Part shown: positions 30,801 through 39,560 of the stretch, piece after piece
Numbering within the stretch: position 1 is the first letter of the stretch
Layout of the letters: each line of letters opens with the position of its first letter
Assembly: GCA_032718475.1 (NCBI GenBank)
Contig: JAUCBJ010008875.1
Coordinates: 1 to 55,777, forward strand
DNA: 55,777 nt
From: Nemertoderma westbladi
Lineage: Eukaryota; Xenacoelomorpha; Nemertodermatida; Nemertodermatidae
Reading direction: 5' to 3'
Notes under the pieces: generated by a model
What the model saw: only the letters and a program-made list of their open reading frames with translations
Told to the model about the DNA's origin: nothing
Database searches by the model: none
Program-made: the position numbers and the translations under genes

Positions 30801-32079
30801 GGAGTCTTTTGACCTGGATAAATTGTTCTATGGGTTCTGCACTACCTAAATCTGTGCTAGTTAGCTGTCTTTTAACAGCGGGGGGCAAATCAGGCAGTTT
30901 ATGACGGTGAGATGTTTTTCTACGCCTGCTTAGACGAGATCTATTTCCTCCGCCTTCAGGATCTGTGGTCTCGCCTTCCTCCGATGATGTGTATCCTTGG
31001 CGCTTGGGAGTAGATCGACTCATCATCTGCATTTGATTAGCAGTAAACTGTTTATTTATACTGTCTTGCGTCTCTTGCAGATTTTCCAACTCCAATTGGA
31101 TAGTCTGCTCAGAGGCTCTCCGTTCTGCTTCGGCCACTGCCCTTTCCGCCTTTGCTTCTGCCGCCGCTGCCTTTCCTTTTGCTTCTGCTTCTGCCGCTGC
31201 TGCCCTTCCTTTTGCTTCTGCTTCTGCCGCTGCTGCCCTTGCTGCTATTCTTTCTGCTTCTACTTCTGCCATAGCCGCCGCCTTTGCTGCTTTTCTTTCT
31301 GCTTCTGCATCTGCCATAGCCACCGCCTTTTGTTCCTCTATCCTTCTTTTCTTTATTTGTTCTTCTCGGACTCTAATGAGGCGGAGTTTTTCATCACATT
31401 CAGCTTGGTTTGCAGCTAACATTTCGGCATCGATTGCGTCCAACACAAGCTTGGTTCCTTCACTATTAGGGGAAAGTCCAGACAGCCGTCTCCTCAACTC
31501 TTCGTCTCCTAGGAATCGCTGATAGTCGGACAAATAAATGTCGATAGCGTCTCTAGTTCGCGGCTTCTCTGCTGATGTTAATTCGCTTTCCACTTCGCTT
31601 TCCACCTCGCTTTCCACTTCGCTTTCCACCTCACTTTTCACTTCGCTTTCCACCTCACTTTCCACTTGAGAAGAAGTGGCGTCGGTTGATTCCCCACAGG
31701 CTGGCCGCCCATCATAAACCGTATCCGCCATCTTCGCTCCGCGTTCTGGCGTCCGCTCAACAGTATCCGAACTACTGGAGCTATCGGACCGCTGAGGACC
31801 CGGTTCTTGGCTAGGAGGTTGCTGCTGTTTTATAGCTTCTTCTTGATCCCGCTTGACTTGGGCCCGAGTGCCTATGGCAGACCAACGGCGCTTCACTAAC
31901 TTCGCAAATTGCGAAATCTTTTCTACCAACCTAGGTTCTGACACAACCACTGCAGGGGTTGCCCTTCTTACAGTATGAGGGGTTTCAGACCTCGGTCTGG
32001 GATTCTCTACACTTTGATCTGAGAAACAGGCTGTTGTTTCTAGGAGACTATCTGACAGAGTTTGCCTTGTGTCAGCCAT
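27832..32079 (-). CDS. BEL/Pao Gag-protease ORF fused in frame to a pol tail (RT/IN deleted)
   Basis: 1,415 aa starting at ATG 32079. Residues about 1-180 are Ser/Glu-rich with an EVESEVES repeat near 140-165. About 215-345 is a Glu/Ala-rich coiled coil with an AEAEAKG repeat. About 640-860 is the BEL/Pao Gag domain (IVKFNGDEMKWLPF, YGNKDNIAKYLYAKL). About 935-990 holds zinc knuckles (CALCDGPHRLSAC, CYNCLRSGHQRRTC, CAKCGAKHHILLH). About 1110 is the aspartic protease (LLDSGSTGTFID). About 1255 is VGWYFTGP, the linker before RT. Near residue 1300 the sequence passes directly to HRPEMINLADIASRG, which in other BEL/Pao proteins lies after RNase H, then GWLGGPDSL. RT and the RNase H core, some 500-600 residues, are absent, and integrase does not follow. 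The frame remains open. This ORF should still give virus-like-particle proteins. Confidence 0.9.
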   Translation of the reverse strand: MADTRQTLSDSLLETTACFSDQSVENPRPRSETPHTVRRATPAVVVSEPRLVEKISQFAKLVKRRWSAIGTRAQVKRDQEEAIKQQQPPSQEPGPQRSDSSSSSDTVERTPERGAKMADTVYDGRPACGESTDATSSQVESEVESEVKSEVESEVESEVESEVESELTSAEKPRTRDAIDIYLSDYQRFLGDEELRRRLSGLSPNSEGTKLVLDAIDAEMLAANQAECDEKLRLIRVREEQIKKRRIEEQKAVAMADAEAERKAAKAAAMAEVEAERIAARAAAAEAEAKGRAAAAEAEAKGKAAAAEAKAERAVAEAERRASEQTIQLELENLQETQDSINKQFTANQMQMMSRSTPKRQGYTSSEEGETTDPEGGGNRSRLSRRRKTSHRHKLPDLPPAVKRQLTSTDLGSAEPIEQFIQVKRLPTIVDEPEIIRPVVPKVTSVLETPTLPELNSKFPLHSTTLPVPGGTVHANTPVQIAEREIHNLSPVVPRQPATMLATPASAVEWVEEGRRGMNLLLGQMQETVHQLKGTVREGRAELQEVQQSIALERDKLVNIQKGIPMPPVTLCQPVRSEVLHAQGVEPTRIYTASEVETPITNHIKGDYRPVINDIPYRPDNDPRNLYTDNSILNNTMVQESFTRQMARTEARQAVKVGEIVKFNGDEMKWLPFNEYYKDSIQNSVLSNGEKLRFLIKCLEGPPKLMALKFIGHPDGLRQVWDTLNIRYGNKDNIAKYLYAKLVAPRHFLSSEIIEFSDEIQEICRQLDWLGKSHEYQSSMVIGAVVSTLPKGGVCTRWDKKVLYMNEQQRRSPTMADLMSFLDSEVKLQLIRQAREKTSENKVSEKPDSRRRIIPVCYTDDGESQASQEEDSGKDTAKSYYDNKTYKDVSKYKSRTSDRREQVTTTPPTSPKRIHGRKPEERTRVQNVNQVKVSNIKPKCALCDGPHRLSACAEFLKKSPVDRRTVLWNKRLCYNCLRSGHQRRTCYSDVKCAKCGAKHHILLHSEFERDNPSQVSEPELHVQFSDVNDTDQGSEWEGFYTDEFSDANESCYLINTTVYRALTDEKDTDEFTPTPFDKQPSWKVPTSNIGIREFPVVQVRVHGPNKSYIVNALLDSGSTGTFIDQELAEDIFAGQPKFQTKLNMSGIMQVWKSTITADYYVGALSTPQDKLGAQSIRSVKMVAIKNFATTQADLYNWDEDESIQHLKIPRFQTDYPGVQILIGQNAHEALETLEKRPAQPQPLQTYAVRTRVGWYFTGPSRRTLEERLPSERLYQINGLEVESSEVDELTEGTPYSSDNDDINSNEDQWRHRPEMINLADIASRGATPQERIDTPGWLGGPDSLSKEEDEWPPHLNPAEIRQAKGAEKVTRQPNHPAGRLCLLERDQKLSGNYGRQDTLPTTTSLIRQISRDSIT

Positions 32080-32204
32080 GTTTGATTGTACAGTTGAATG
32101 CCTACTGCTATATTACAGTTAAAGCAAGTCTAGCAATTCAGTATCACTGTTAGCCTAGTAATTAATTACCGATACTGCTACTCAGTGTAGCGTGATATAT
32201 ATAT

Positions 32205-32465
32205 AATATATTAGAATACCGGTATGCTTATAATATATATATAAGTATTATTACAGACTAGATTTGTCACAGAGTACCGGTATATAATTTTAGCACAAAT
32301 ATATATAAATATATAATAGGCCTATCGTGAATACCGGTATACAGCCCACACTTACAGTATATAAGTATAATTCTGGACTATAATTAATTACAGAGTACCG
32401 GTATGATTTCAGCACAAATTTATAGAAATAAATATAATAAGCCTATGGTAAATACCGGTATGTCA
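32205..32465. repeat. Direct repeat of about 121 bp, two copies
   Basis: The block CAGAGTACCGGTAT..ATTT-AGCACAAAT occurs at about 32270 and 32391, each followed by a TATAATA-GCCTAT-GT-AATACCGGTAT block. The copies differ by small indels and substitutions. Confidence 0.7.
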
Positions 32466-33399
32466 ATTATTTTAGAATAATTGAATTTCTGAATATCTTA
32501 GGGTTACTTAGTTACTTTAACTTACTTTATTACCGTTATTTAAGCAGTAGTCCAACTGATATTGAGACCTAGTTGTTGTATGGCAGGCCTACTATTTATA
32601 AATCGTTCGAGTTGATTTATAATATGTATATACCCGTTTAAATGGGTTTTTGTCAATATTTGAAATAAATGTTATTATTTCTGGGGGGTCACTACACAGA
32701 AGCTGTGCGCTCTCAGTGAAGTGCTATTTATTTGACACTAAAACTGATAATTCTAATTTACCTAAGTTACTTAATACTACAAATTACTTACGATACGGGT
32801 GAGATTAATTCTCTAATTAAACACAACAAAAATATTACGTACGAATTTTTAGGGTAATTTTACAGGAAGTCTACAAACCAGTCTAACAAAGGGTTAGAAT
32901 TCGGTTTATTACAAAGGACAGGGTACTAGGGTATTTAAATAATAAGTAGTAGTAAATATATTGTACTGTCCAGATAGGAAAATACCACCGCCTGACGACC
33001 TATAACCGTATCGCTATAGGTACTACGTTATGTATCACGGATTGTTCCTACCCAGAAGCTAATAGAGCTAACGAATGTGCCTATCAACCACTTTACAACA
33101 CAAATATACTGCCTACACTAATTACTTCGGATAGCACTGTACACTAAACCCTAAATTAGGTACAAGTACCGGTATAACAAATAATCAGTAGTTAAATATA
33201 CTTGAACAGTTAAAAGAACCACGGCATCTGCTGGAGTGACCGAAGCACAAAGTCGTCAGTCTTTACCTACGCCAAGCAGCCCTGATGTAGTACCGGAGTT
33301 AATTTAACTATAACGGTATGTATAACAAGCACAATTACTGTAGGAATAAACTTGGGGACATGAATGTTGCGAATAATCGCATAAACTCTGAATAATAAA

Positions 33400-33975
33400 T
33401 ATTACGCTACCCGTACAGAATACTCAAACAAATACAAACCAAAACGCTGGCAGACTACTATTAAGCCTAAACAAACTACAGTATGTGCAGATTCTGAAAC
33501 TGTTAGTTAGTATGCGTTCTAACACGGTAGTACGACTTACTCTTTAAGAGGGGATTGACCTTACCGCTTATGGCTGCCCCAACTTACTAACGGCACTTGA
33601 TCAGACCAACTCTACACACGCAGCAATCCCTTCAGACCTAAAAATAGCTAGACAACAATCCAGCCTACAAATATTTGAGTAATAACTATTACGGTACCTG
33701 AACAGACCACACAAACAAACACAGGCCAAAACGCTGGCAGACTACGATCAAGCCTAAATAAACTACAGTATATGCAGATTCTGAAACTGTTAGTTAGTAT
33801 GCGTTCTAACACGGTAGTACGACTTATTCTTTAAGAGGGGATTGACCTTCAGCATATGGCTGCCCCAACTTACTAACGGCACTTGATCAGACAAACTCTA
33901 CACACGCCGTAATCTCTCCAAACTCAACAACAGTCAGACAGCAGCTCAGCCTACAATTATCTGAACAATCTGAGC
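33400..33975. repeat. Direct tandem duplication, 287-bp period
   Basis: ACGCTGGCAGACTAC starts at 33444 and 33731. The following 150 bp (GATTCTGAAACTGTTAG..., AGAGGGGATTGACCTT, and ACTTGATCAGAC) is nearly identical in both copies. The outer edges are more diverged. It lies in the transcribed leader of element C. Confidence 0.85.
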
Positions 33976-34008
33976 AGGGTCACACGCCTTCTGCTCAATA
34001 TTAGCCTA

Positions 34009-36452
34009 CTACAGTCCAGCTCACCAACAGAGTGCCATCGGATCCGATCTGAACCGATCGGATCCAACAGCTTCAAACACTTTCAGACAAACTCCAACAG
34101 TCCAACAACTTCAAACAGATTCAGACAGTTTCAAACAGATTCAGACAGTTTCAAACAGAATCAGACAACTTCCAACAACCTGTCAATCACTCCACCCACA
34201 CTCAACCGCAACCCCAACTCAACTCCCATCTTCTTGCGCGCAGATAGAATGAAAGTGTTTGAAACTACTAAAGGAACTCCATTCATAAAGCCACAATAAC
34301 GACAGAGTGGACTGGCCACTGGCGGCGCCCTTGAACATTCACACTGTAACTTAAGCCGACCTGAAGGAACAGCCCATTAGTGAGCTCGGTATTTCTCTTT
34401 ATTCCTGCCGCTATCTTTGAATAACACAATAGCAGAAACCTAACCAGTGGTCTACCCCCAATACAAGAAAGACAAGTTGGCTACCATTGAAATGAATGGG
34501 GAATGGAATTTTGTGTTCACATACTAATGTTGCTTTGGGTTGGTCTAGAGCCATACAATAGAGCTTTACGGAAATACACTTCCAAAGAGCCAAGCAGTGG
34601 CGGTATAGGTCCAAAATGCCCATGTAGAATTTCTTCGAATAAGGCTCAATTTCTTTAAGTTACATTAATTAAAATACTGATAAATATATTTTGCTTTTCG
34701 CAGGAGGGACAGTATCCCACTCTACAGTTAATATAGTGTACGTACATGTGTTAGTTATATCGTTGCGTTTATTTATATTTATACAGGTTTGGATATGATC
34801 TCTACTAGTTTGATTTTTGTTTTGTCAATAATTAATTGTGCGGTTAATTTGTCAATCACAGCCTTAATTGGCTACATTGCTTATTGTATGAATGAATATA
34901 ATTAGTTATTAAGACATTATTTTAATTAGTATCTGGTGTGATTAGGTCTACCTTTTACATAACAATAGTACGTCAATGGCGGATATACTACTACTAAGTC
35001 GAGCGAACTCGGACAGTGGAAATGAGATCCTTCCAGGCTTCCCGATTCTCCATAGTTGTCGCAATTTCGTTTCTCCCAAGTTCAGAGATGGCGGATATAC
35101 ATTACATCATAATATGGCATGGCAGTCACGTGAAAACAAGGGCCTTCACATTCCCAATTCTCTATCTAATCTATTATGGTTGTGCGTAATGCTCAATACT
35201 ACTTTATGATATTAATTCATTCACGTTTAACATTAACAGCCACGTTTCATCAACCCCCCCCCCCCCCCCCCTTCCCTTCCAATGTGACAAACTATCACGA
35301 TATGTTGGCGTTGGGCCCCGTCCCTACGTCCACCCTCCCTTGTGAAGGGCTAGGGGGGACTTTCGACCCATCATTACTAAAGGGTAGTGATAACATTCAA
35401 AATAAGTTTTCCCATGTATACGTAATTTTATTCTTAAATAGGTACTTGTTTGTTCCTAAATTCTGCCTAAATGCTGCCTTACTCAATGTTAAATAATTTA
35501 TTGTTCTCGAATATTTATTTCGTAACTAGGGAACCGCTTAACTACAAACCAATATTGGATATGGAGTTCCGTTTCGAAGTTCGCCTTGCAGAGACTAAAG
35601 TTGCAATAACTTTTGAGTGTGTGAATGTAATTTACTCAAATAGGGTAGGTGCGCGAAAAAATAGTTGGGCTAGAAGTATTACGTGCAAACCTTTTCTATT
35701 TCGATGCTCTTTCAATACAACTAATAAAATTAACCAAAAATATTTTTTTCACTCATTGTAATTATATTTACTGTTTGCTTAATCTGTTTGTGTTTATATC
35801 TGTTTATGTGCAGTATTTAGTGCCCTATGTCAAAGAAACTAATATTTATAGCATTATTTACATTTCTAATTAAATTAAGGAATTAAAAACGTGTTAGGTG
35901 TTATTATATTCATTTATCGGAATTTATATTATAGGAATTTATTATTCGTTTATGCATTCTAGTTAATTAATTGATATAATTAACGACATAATTATGTAAA
36001 TAAAAATTATTAAATGAAACAAATCTTTGTTTCGGTTTATAATTGACAATAGCACACCCTCACAATCACTTCAAATTGAGAGTTAAAGTGATTGACATTT
36101 TGTTAATGAACTACGCTTTTGTAAGGCATTGGCAAATTCCAACAAATTCCGGTGGCGTCAAACATCTTCAGACAACTTCAAACAGTTTCAGACAATTTCA
36201 AACAGCTTCAGACAACTTCAAACAACTTCAGATAGCTTCCAACAACATCCAACAGAAATTTCAAACACTTTCAGACGGATTTCAGACAGATTCAGATGGG
36301 CTCCAACAGACTAAACTTGTTGGAAATATTTTCTCCAACAGAATCAAACAGTACTAAATCTCCGTAGGTTAGCATTGTGCTTGTTTGAAGCTGTCGGAGT
36401 GTGTTGGATCCGATCGGATCCGATGGCACTCTGTTGGTGAGCTGGACTGTAG
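34009..36452. mobile_element. Nested TIR DNA element with subterminal repeats
   Basis: The left end CTACAGTCCAGCTCACCAAC (34009) is matched by an inverted copy ending at 36452. Both continue through AGAGTGCCATCGGATCCGATC, giving TIRs of at least 45 bp. A TA dinucleotide flanks both ends (34007-34008 and 36453-36454), consistent with a 2-bp TSD. Subterminal arrays of short units of the type TTCAAACAG/TTCAGACAR occupy about 34070-34180 and 36130-36350. No transposase gene is seen within its 2.4 kb, so it is non-autonomous. Superfamily not determined. Confidence 0.75.
34210..36040. other. Interior of the nested TIR element, no gene seen
   Basis: It contains a C18 homopolymer at about 35249-35266 and a duplicated GATGGCGGATATAC-like site (34976 and 35086). 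Small plus-strand open frames at 35176-35873 have no recognisable motif and normal AT-rich background composition. Confidence 0.4.
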
Positions 36453-36658
36453 TAAATAAAACCGACAGAAATAAGTAGAATCTCAATAAAAATTCAGGGC
36501 TGCAGTCCCTGATTAAGTACTAAGACCTACCAGTATACAATAATCAAATTGAATAATACTAAATGTACTTGTACAGCAGTACCGGTACCGGTGATGACAG
36601 TTAGGCCTACTGACCTACAAAGTACCGGTTCAGTTTTACCAGTCACTACGGTATTTTG

Positions 36659-36785
36659 CAACCTTATTGCCTACTGCAATAAGATTATAACTGTTACTGT
36701 TCGACAGAACAGTATTAAACTGTATTTAATGCCTACACTTGCAACCTTATTGCCTACTGCAATAAGATAATAACTGTTACTGTTC
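36659..36785. repeat. Duplicated LTR-edge/primer-binding region
   Basis: A 45-bp block starting GCAACCTTATTGCCTACTGC occurs at 36659 and 36741 (82-bp period) and runs into ACTGTTACTGTTCG both times. In the second copy the TGTTCG part is the edge of the LTR. The first copy therefore carries a duplicate of the LTR edge and the adjoining primer-binding position. No obvious tRNA 3'-end complement is visible. Confidence 0.7.
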
Positions 36786-38015
36786 GCGCTTTTGAAGACC
36801 TTTAGCAGTTTAACCTGCCAAAATTTATATGTCTTTTAGTTAATTAACACACCTTTAGCATACGACAATATTTTATGCTAATACGCAAAACATTAGCCGA
36901 AGCCAGCCCATGCGCGATCATTCACCCGATGGATCTACACCCGGGAGGCTGAATTCGGATGCTTAGATTTTATTATTGCAGTGTAAGGTTGCAGTGTAAA
37001 CCTATTGTATTATTCGATAGATCACTAATATGTAATTTCTGACAGATATTATTAACTTTCGGGAAATATTAACAGTTCCTTTAGGACGTGGCGCTCTATC
37101 TATTTAAACAGAGCTAGGACTTATACTAAACGCAACGATAAGGCTTATGATTAAAGTATAAGTCGCATTCTTTAGGAAATGCTTTGTTACCAGTCACATC
37201 ACACTCACAATCATGCACACTATTCTGCCGACCGTCAGTATATTTGATCACACATAAAGAGAACAGCAATTGACTCAGGTAGTGTCTACTAAATAACATT
37301 AGATTCAATACACACCACATTGATATAAATCGCAATTGTTATGTATAGCCGGTCTCTCTAACCTGTAGTGTATCAAGAAAATTGGGAATTTGGGTGATTT
37401 ATCCGTATTATCCAAAGAGCAATATTTCCATCAACAAATAGGTACAATTAATAACTGACGGTAAATAGCAGTACAAACAATATGATTAGTGCAGTTAAAT
37501 TAAGTGAGGTAACACCGCCGCCGGTAACAGTTATACTTTCTATAATCTAAGCAGTTTACTAGAGTTCTTACCAAAAAGCCGGTGTTTCTGGCTTAGACAG
37601 CAATAACAACAAAGTATCAAGTAAGGCAGTAAGACTGAACACTCTCCTTATGATCGGCTGAAAAGCTACACGTCGACAGGAAAAATCGCTCTGATTGGCT
37701 CAAGCCAAACAAAGAACCATACATCCAATGGCTGTTTCCATGTCAGCAACCAGCTGTTAGATGTCGTAATATGAATCATCACGGCTAAGCTGTGAAAGGT
37801 AGTTGGTGCATTACAAGTTTTTTGCCTTACCATGTCCGCCAAAACACGTATATAGCAGAATGATTTTTATGTCCGTTAAAACACCTGTAAAGGTACCTTG
37901 CGGGCGAGGGGAATATATATACAGTTAGAGAACCTTTTTAGAGTATTCCAGCGCCTGGGGGGAAACTGGATTGCGAAGCAAAAGGGGCCAGTTATATCCC
38001 ACAGAAGCTTTTACA
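36781..38015 (-). repeat. LTR of BEL/Pao element C (5' LTR)
   Basis: 1,235 bp, apparently identical to the left copy. Being at the upstream end of the minus-strand gag ORF it is the 5' LTR. Its last 45 bp on the plus strand happen to be open in the frame of the following Roc-COR coding sequence, so the open frame appears to begin inside the LTR at 37971. A TATATATA at about 37913 lies 55-60 bp upstream of that point on the plus strand. Confidence 0.95.
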
Positions 38016-38020
38016 CAAAC
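38016..38020. repeat. Target-site duplication CAAAC, right copy
   Basis: Perfect match to 23595-23599. With one copy removed together with the element, the exon joins with codon phase preserved (..AAG CAA ACT GAA TTT..). Confidence 0.95.
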
Positions 38021-39560
38021 TGAATTTGAATCTAATCTTGAAAAAGTTATTGTGGATACCACATTAGTAGATATGAATCAAAATATCAAAATATCAAAGA
38101 ACGACATCAAGAGAGTTAGTCTACAAGTTCCTGATCAAAATAATGCTGAACCATATAAATGGTTTCTACCTGGAAGTAGCAGAGATTATGATCTGGAGGG
38201 CGAGAAAAATACTGTCTCAGAAGACAAACTACCACATAATATTTTCAGACGCCTCGTAGATGGATTATCATATCCCATACATATTGTTGACTTTGGAGGC
38301 CAGTGTATATATTACACCACCCATCATATGTTTCTAAGCCCCCGAGCGATATATATAATTGTGTTTAATTTGATACAGGATCTTGATGACACAGCTGATA
38401 TTACATATAGAGCTGATGATGATAACAAACAGAAAAAAGTTTACGGAGAAATGACAAACATTCAGTTTATCGACTTTTGGTTGAGAAGTATCCATTCTTG
38501 TGAAACTGAAAGTAGTTTCAGCCCTACAGTTTTTATAGTAGGTACCCATAAACAATCCCCCGAATTGCATGAAGACGCTAAAACTCGAGATGCTTTAGTG
38601 GCTGATAAGTTTCTTAAAATTAAAAAACTTATATATAAGAACACTTGTTATTCTAATTCTATTATTGAGAATTGCTATGCTGTAGATAATGAAATTCGGT
38701 CTGATCAAATTGAAATACTGCAAACCGCAATTATGAACGCAATTGAATCATCAAAAACGAAAATTCCAATTATTTATCTAAAACTGGAAGAAGTAATCTC
38801 GCAATTAAAGATGAAGAACGTTTTCATTGGGACAAATCTTTTAATTAGTGAGTTAAAAGGTAGCCTTAAAGTAGAAAACATAGAATTGGATGACGCTGAG
38901 TTGAAAACAATGCTGGAGTACTATCACGACATTCGTACTGTTATACACTTTAACGATGAAGCACTAAGAGACACGGTTATATTGAGTCCTGAATGGTTGA
39001 GCCAAATGTTTGCTAAAGTAATAACTGTCAAGGATGACAGGCAATTAGACCATTATGATTACTGGAATGATCTTGACGATCATGGAATACTGCACGGGAA
39101 GCTTATAGATTACCTATGGAAAGGACATCTTGATATCAAACAATTTCTGTTGAAAATTCTGGAACGTTTCGACTTGTTATGTGAAAGAGTTTTACCAACA
39201 GGTCACGAAGAGAATCAAAGTGAAGAAATAGATATGCTTTACTTTGTACCATGTCGTCTCCAACCGCAACCTGTAGAAATTGAATCTTTTATATCCAATG
39301 AACATTGCATAGAATTATACATTATATTTGCTAATTTTCTACGGCTAGATTATTTTTATTTCCGTTTAGTTAAGAGATTCATTGAATTATCTTATATAAA
39401 GGTACAAAATCCAATCAAACCTACCAATATCATTGAACCAAATCTTTACTACCGTGTAGCTCGGATATACTTCCTCTCTAATCATCAAATCATTATTGAA
39501 AGATGTCACAGTCTATTGCACAGAATCAAAGTTTCCATCATGGTGAATGTGGTTGGGTGA
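38016..39560 (+). pseudogene. 3' part of split exon: Roc G3/G4 and COR domain
   Basis: About 514 codons after the LTR edge. Roc motifs continue from the 5' piece. G3 is DFGGQ at 38289-38303, followed by the YYTTHHMFLS and YIIVFNL segments typical of Roc. A G4-like THKQ at 38544-38555 replaces the usual THxD. From about 38.76 kb comes the COR domain, with LKLEEVISQL and VILSPEWLSQMF (usual ILDPQWL---). A long helical/beta region with LYFVPCRL follows. The frame ends at TGA 39558-39560, in the distal COR region, and coding similarity continues in the +1 frame (next entry). The Roc-COR module normally binds GTP and dimerises. Loss of continuity makes this allele non-functional. Confidence 0.8.

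Larger units (their letters stand above)
32080..34008. other. 5' leader of element C (non-coding)
   Basis: AT-rich sequence rich in ACCGGTAT and AGGCCTA, no coding frame. It contains two tandem-duplicated stretches listed separately. Confidence 0.6.
23600..38015 (-). mobile_element. BEL/Pao LTR retrotransposon C, recent, non-autonomous
   Basis: 14,416 bp from TG to CA, two 1,235-bp LTRs and 5-bp TSD. Minus-strand order: 5' LTR, 4.7-kb leader containing a nested TIR element and tandem repeats, a 1,415-aa Gag-protease-pol-remnant ORF (32079-27832), 1.6 kb non-coding, a degenerate zinc-knuckle gene (26.2-24.9 kb), polypurine tract, and 3' LTR. RT, the RNase H core and integrase are missing. Identical LTRs with a lesion-rich interior mean the RNA that was reverse transcribed already lacked them, so transposition relied on proteins from another BEL/Pao copy. 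Confidence 0.9.

Noticed and set aside
30997-31419. 140-aa Cys/Phe-rich plus-strand frame
   Set aside because: Antisense shadow of the Glu/Ala-rich coiled-coil repeat in the Gag ORF.
34411-34623. 70-aa minus-strand frame within the nested TIR element
   Set aside because: No recognisable motif, short, and not adjacent to any other transposase-like sequence.
36043-36357. 104-aa frame rich in Gln/Thr/Ser/Asn/Phe
   Set aside because: It is the reading of the subterminal TTCAGACAR/TTCAAACAG array of the nested TIR element, not a gene.
37971-38015. Apparent N-terminus of the Roc-COR protein inside the LTR
   Set aside because: The start is TTG, and the sequence is LTR. The real upstream coding sequence is the exon ending at 23599.
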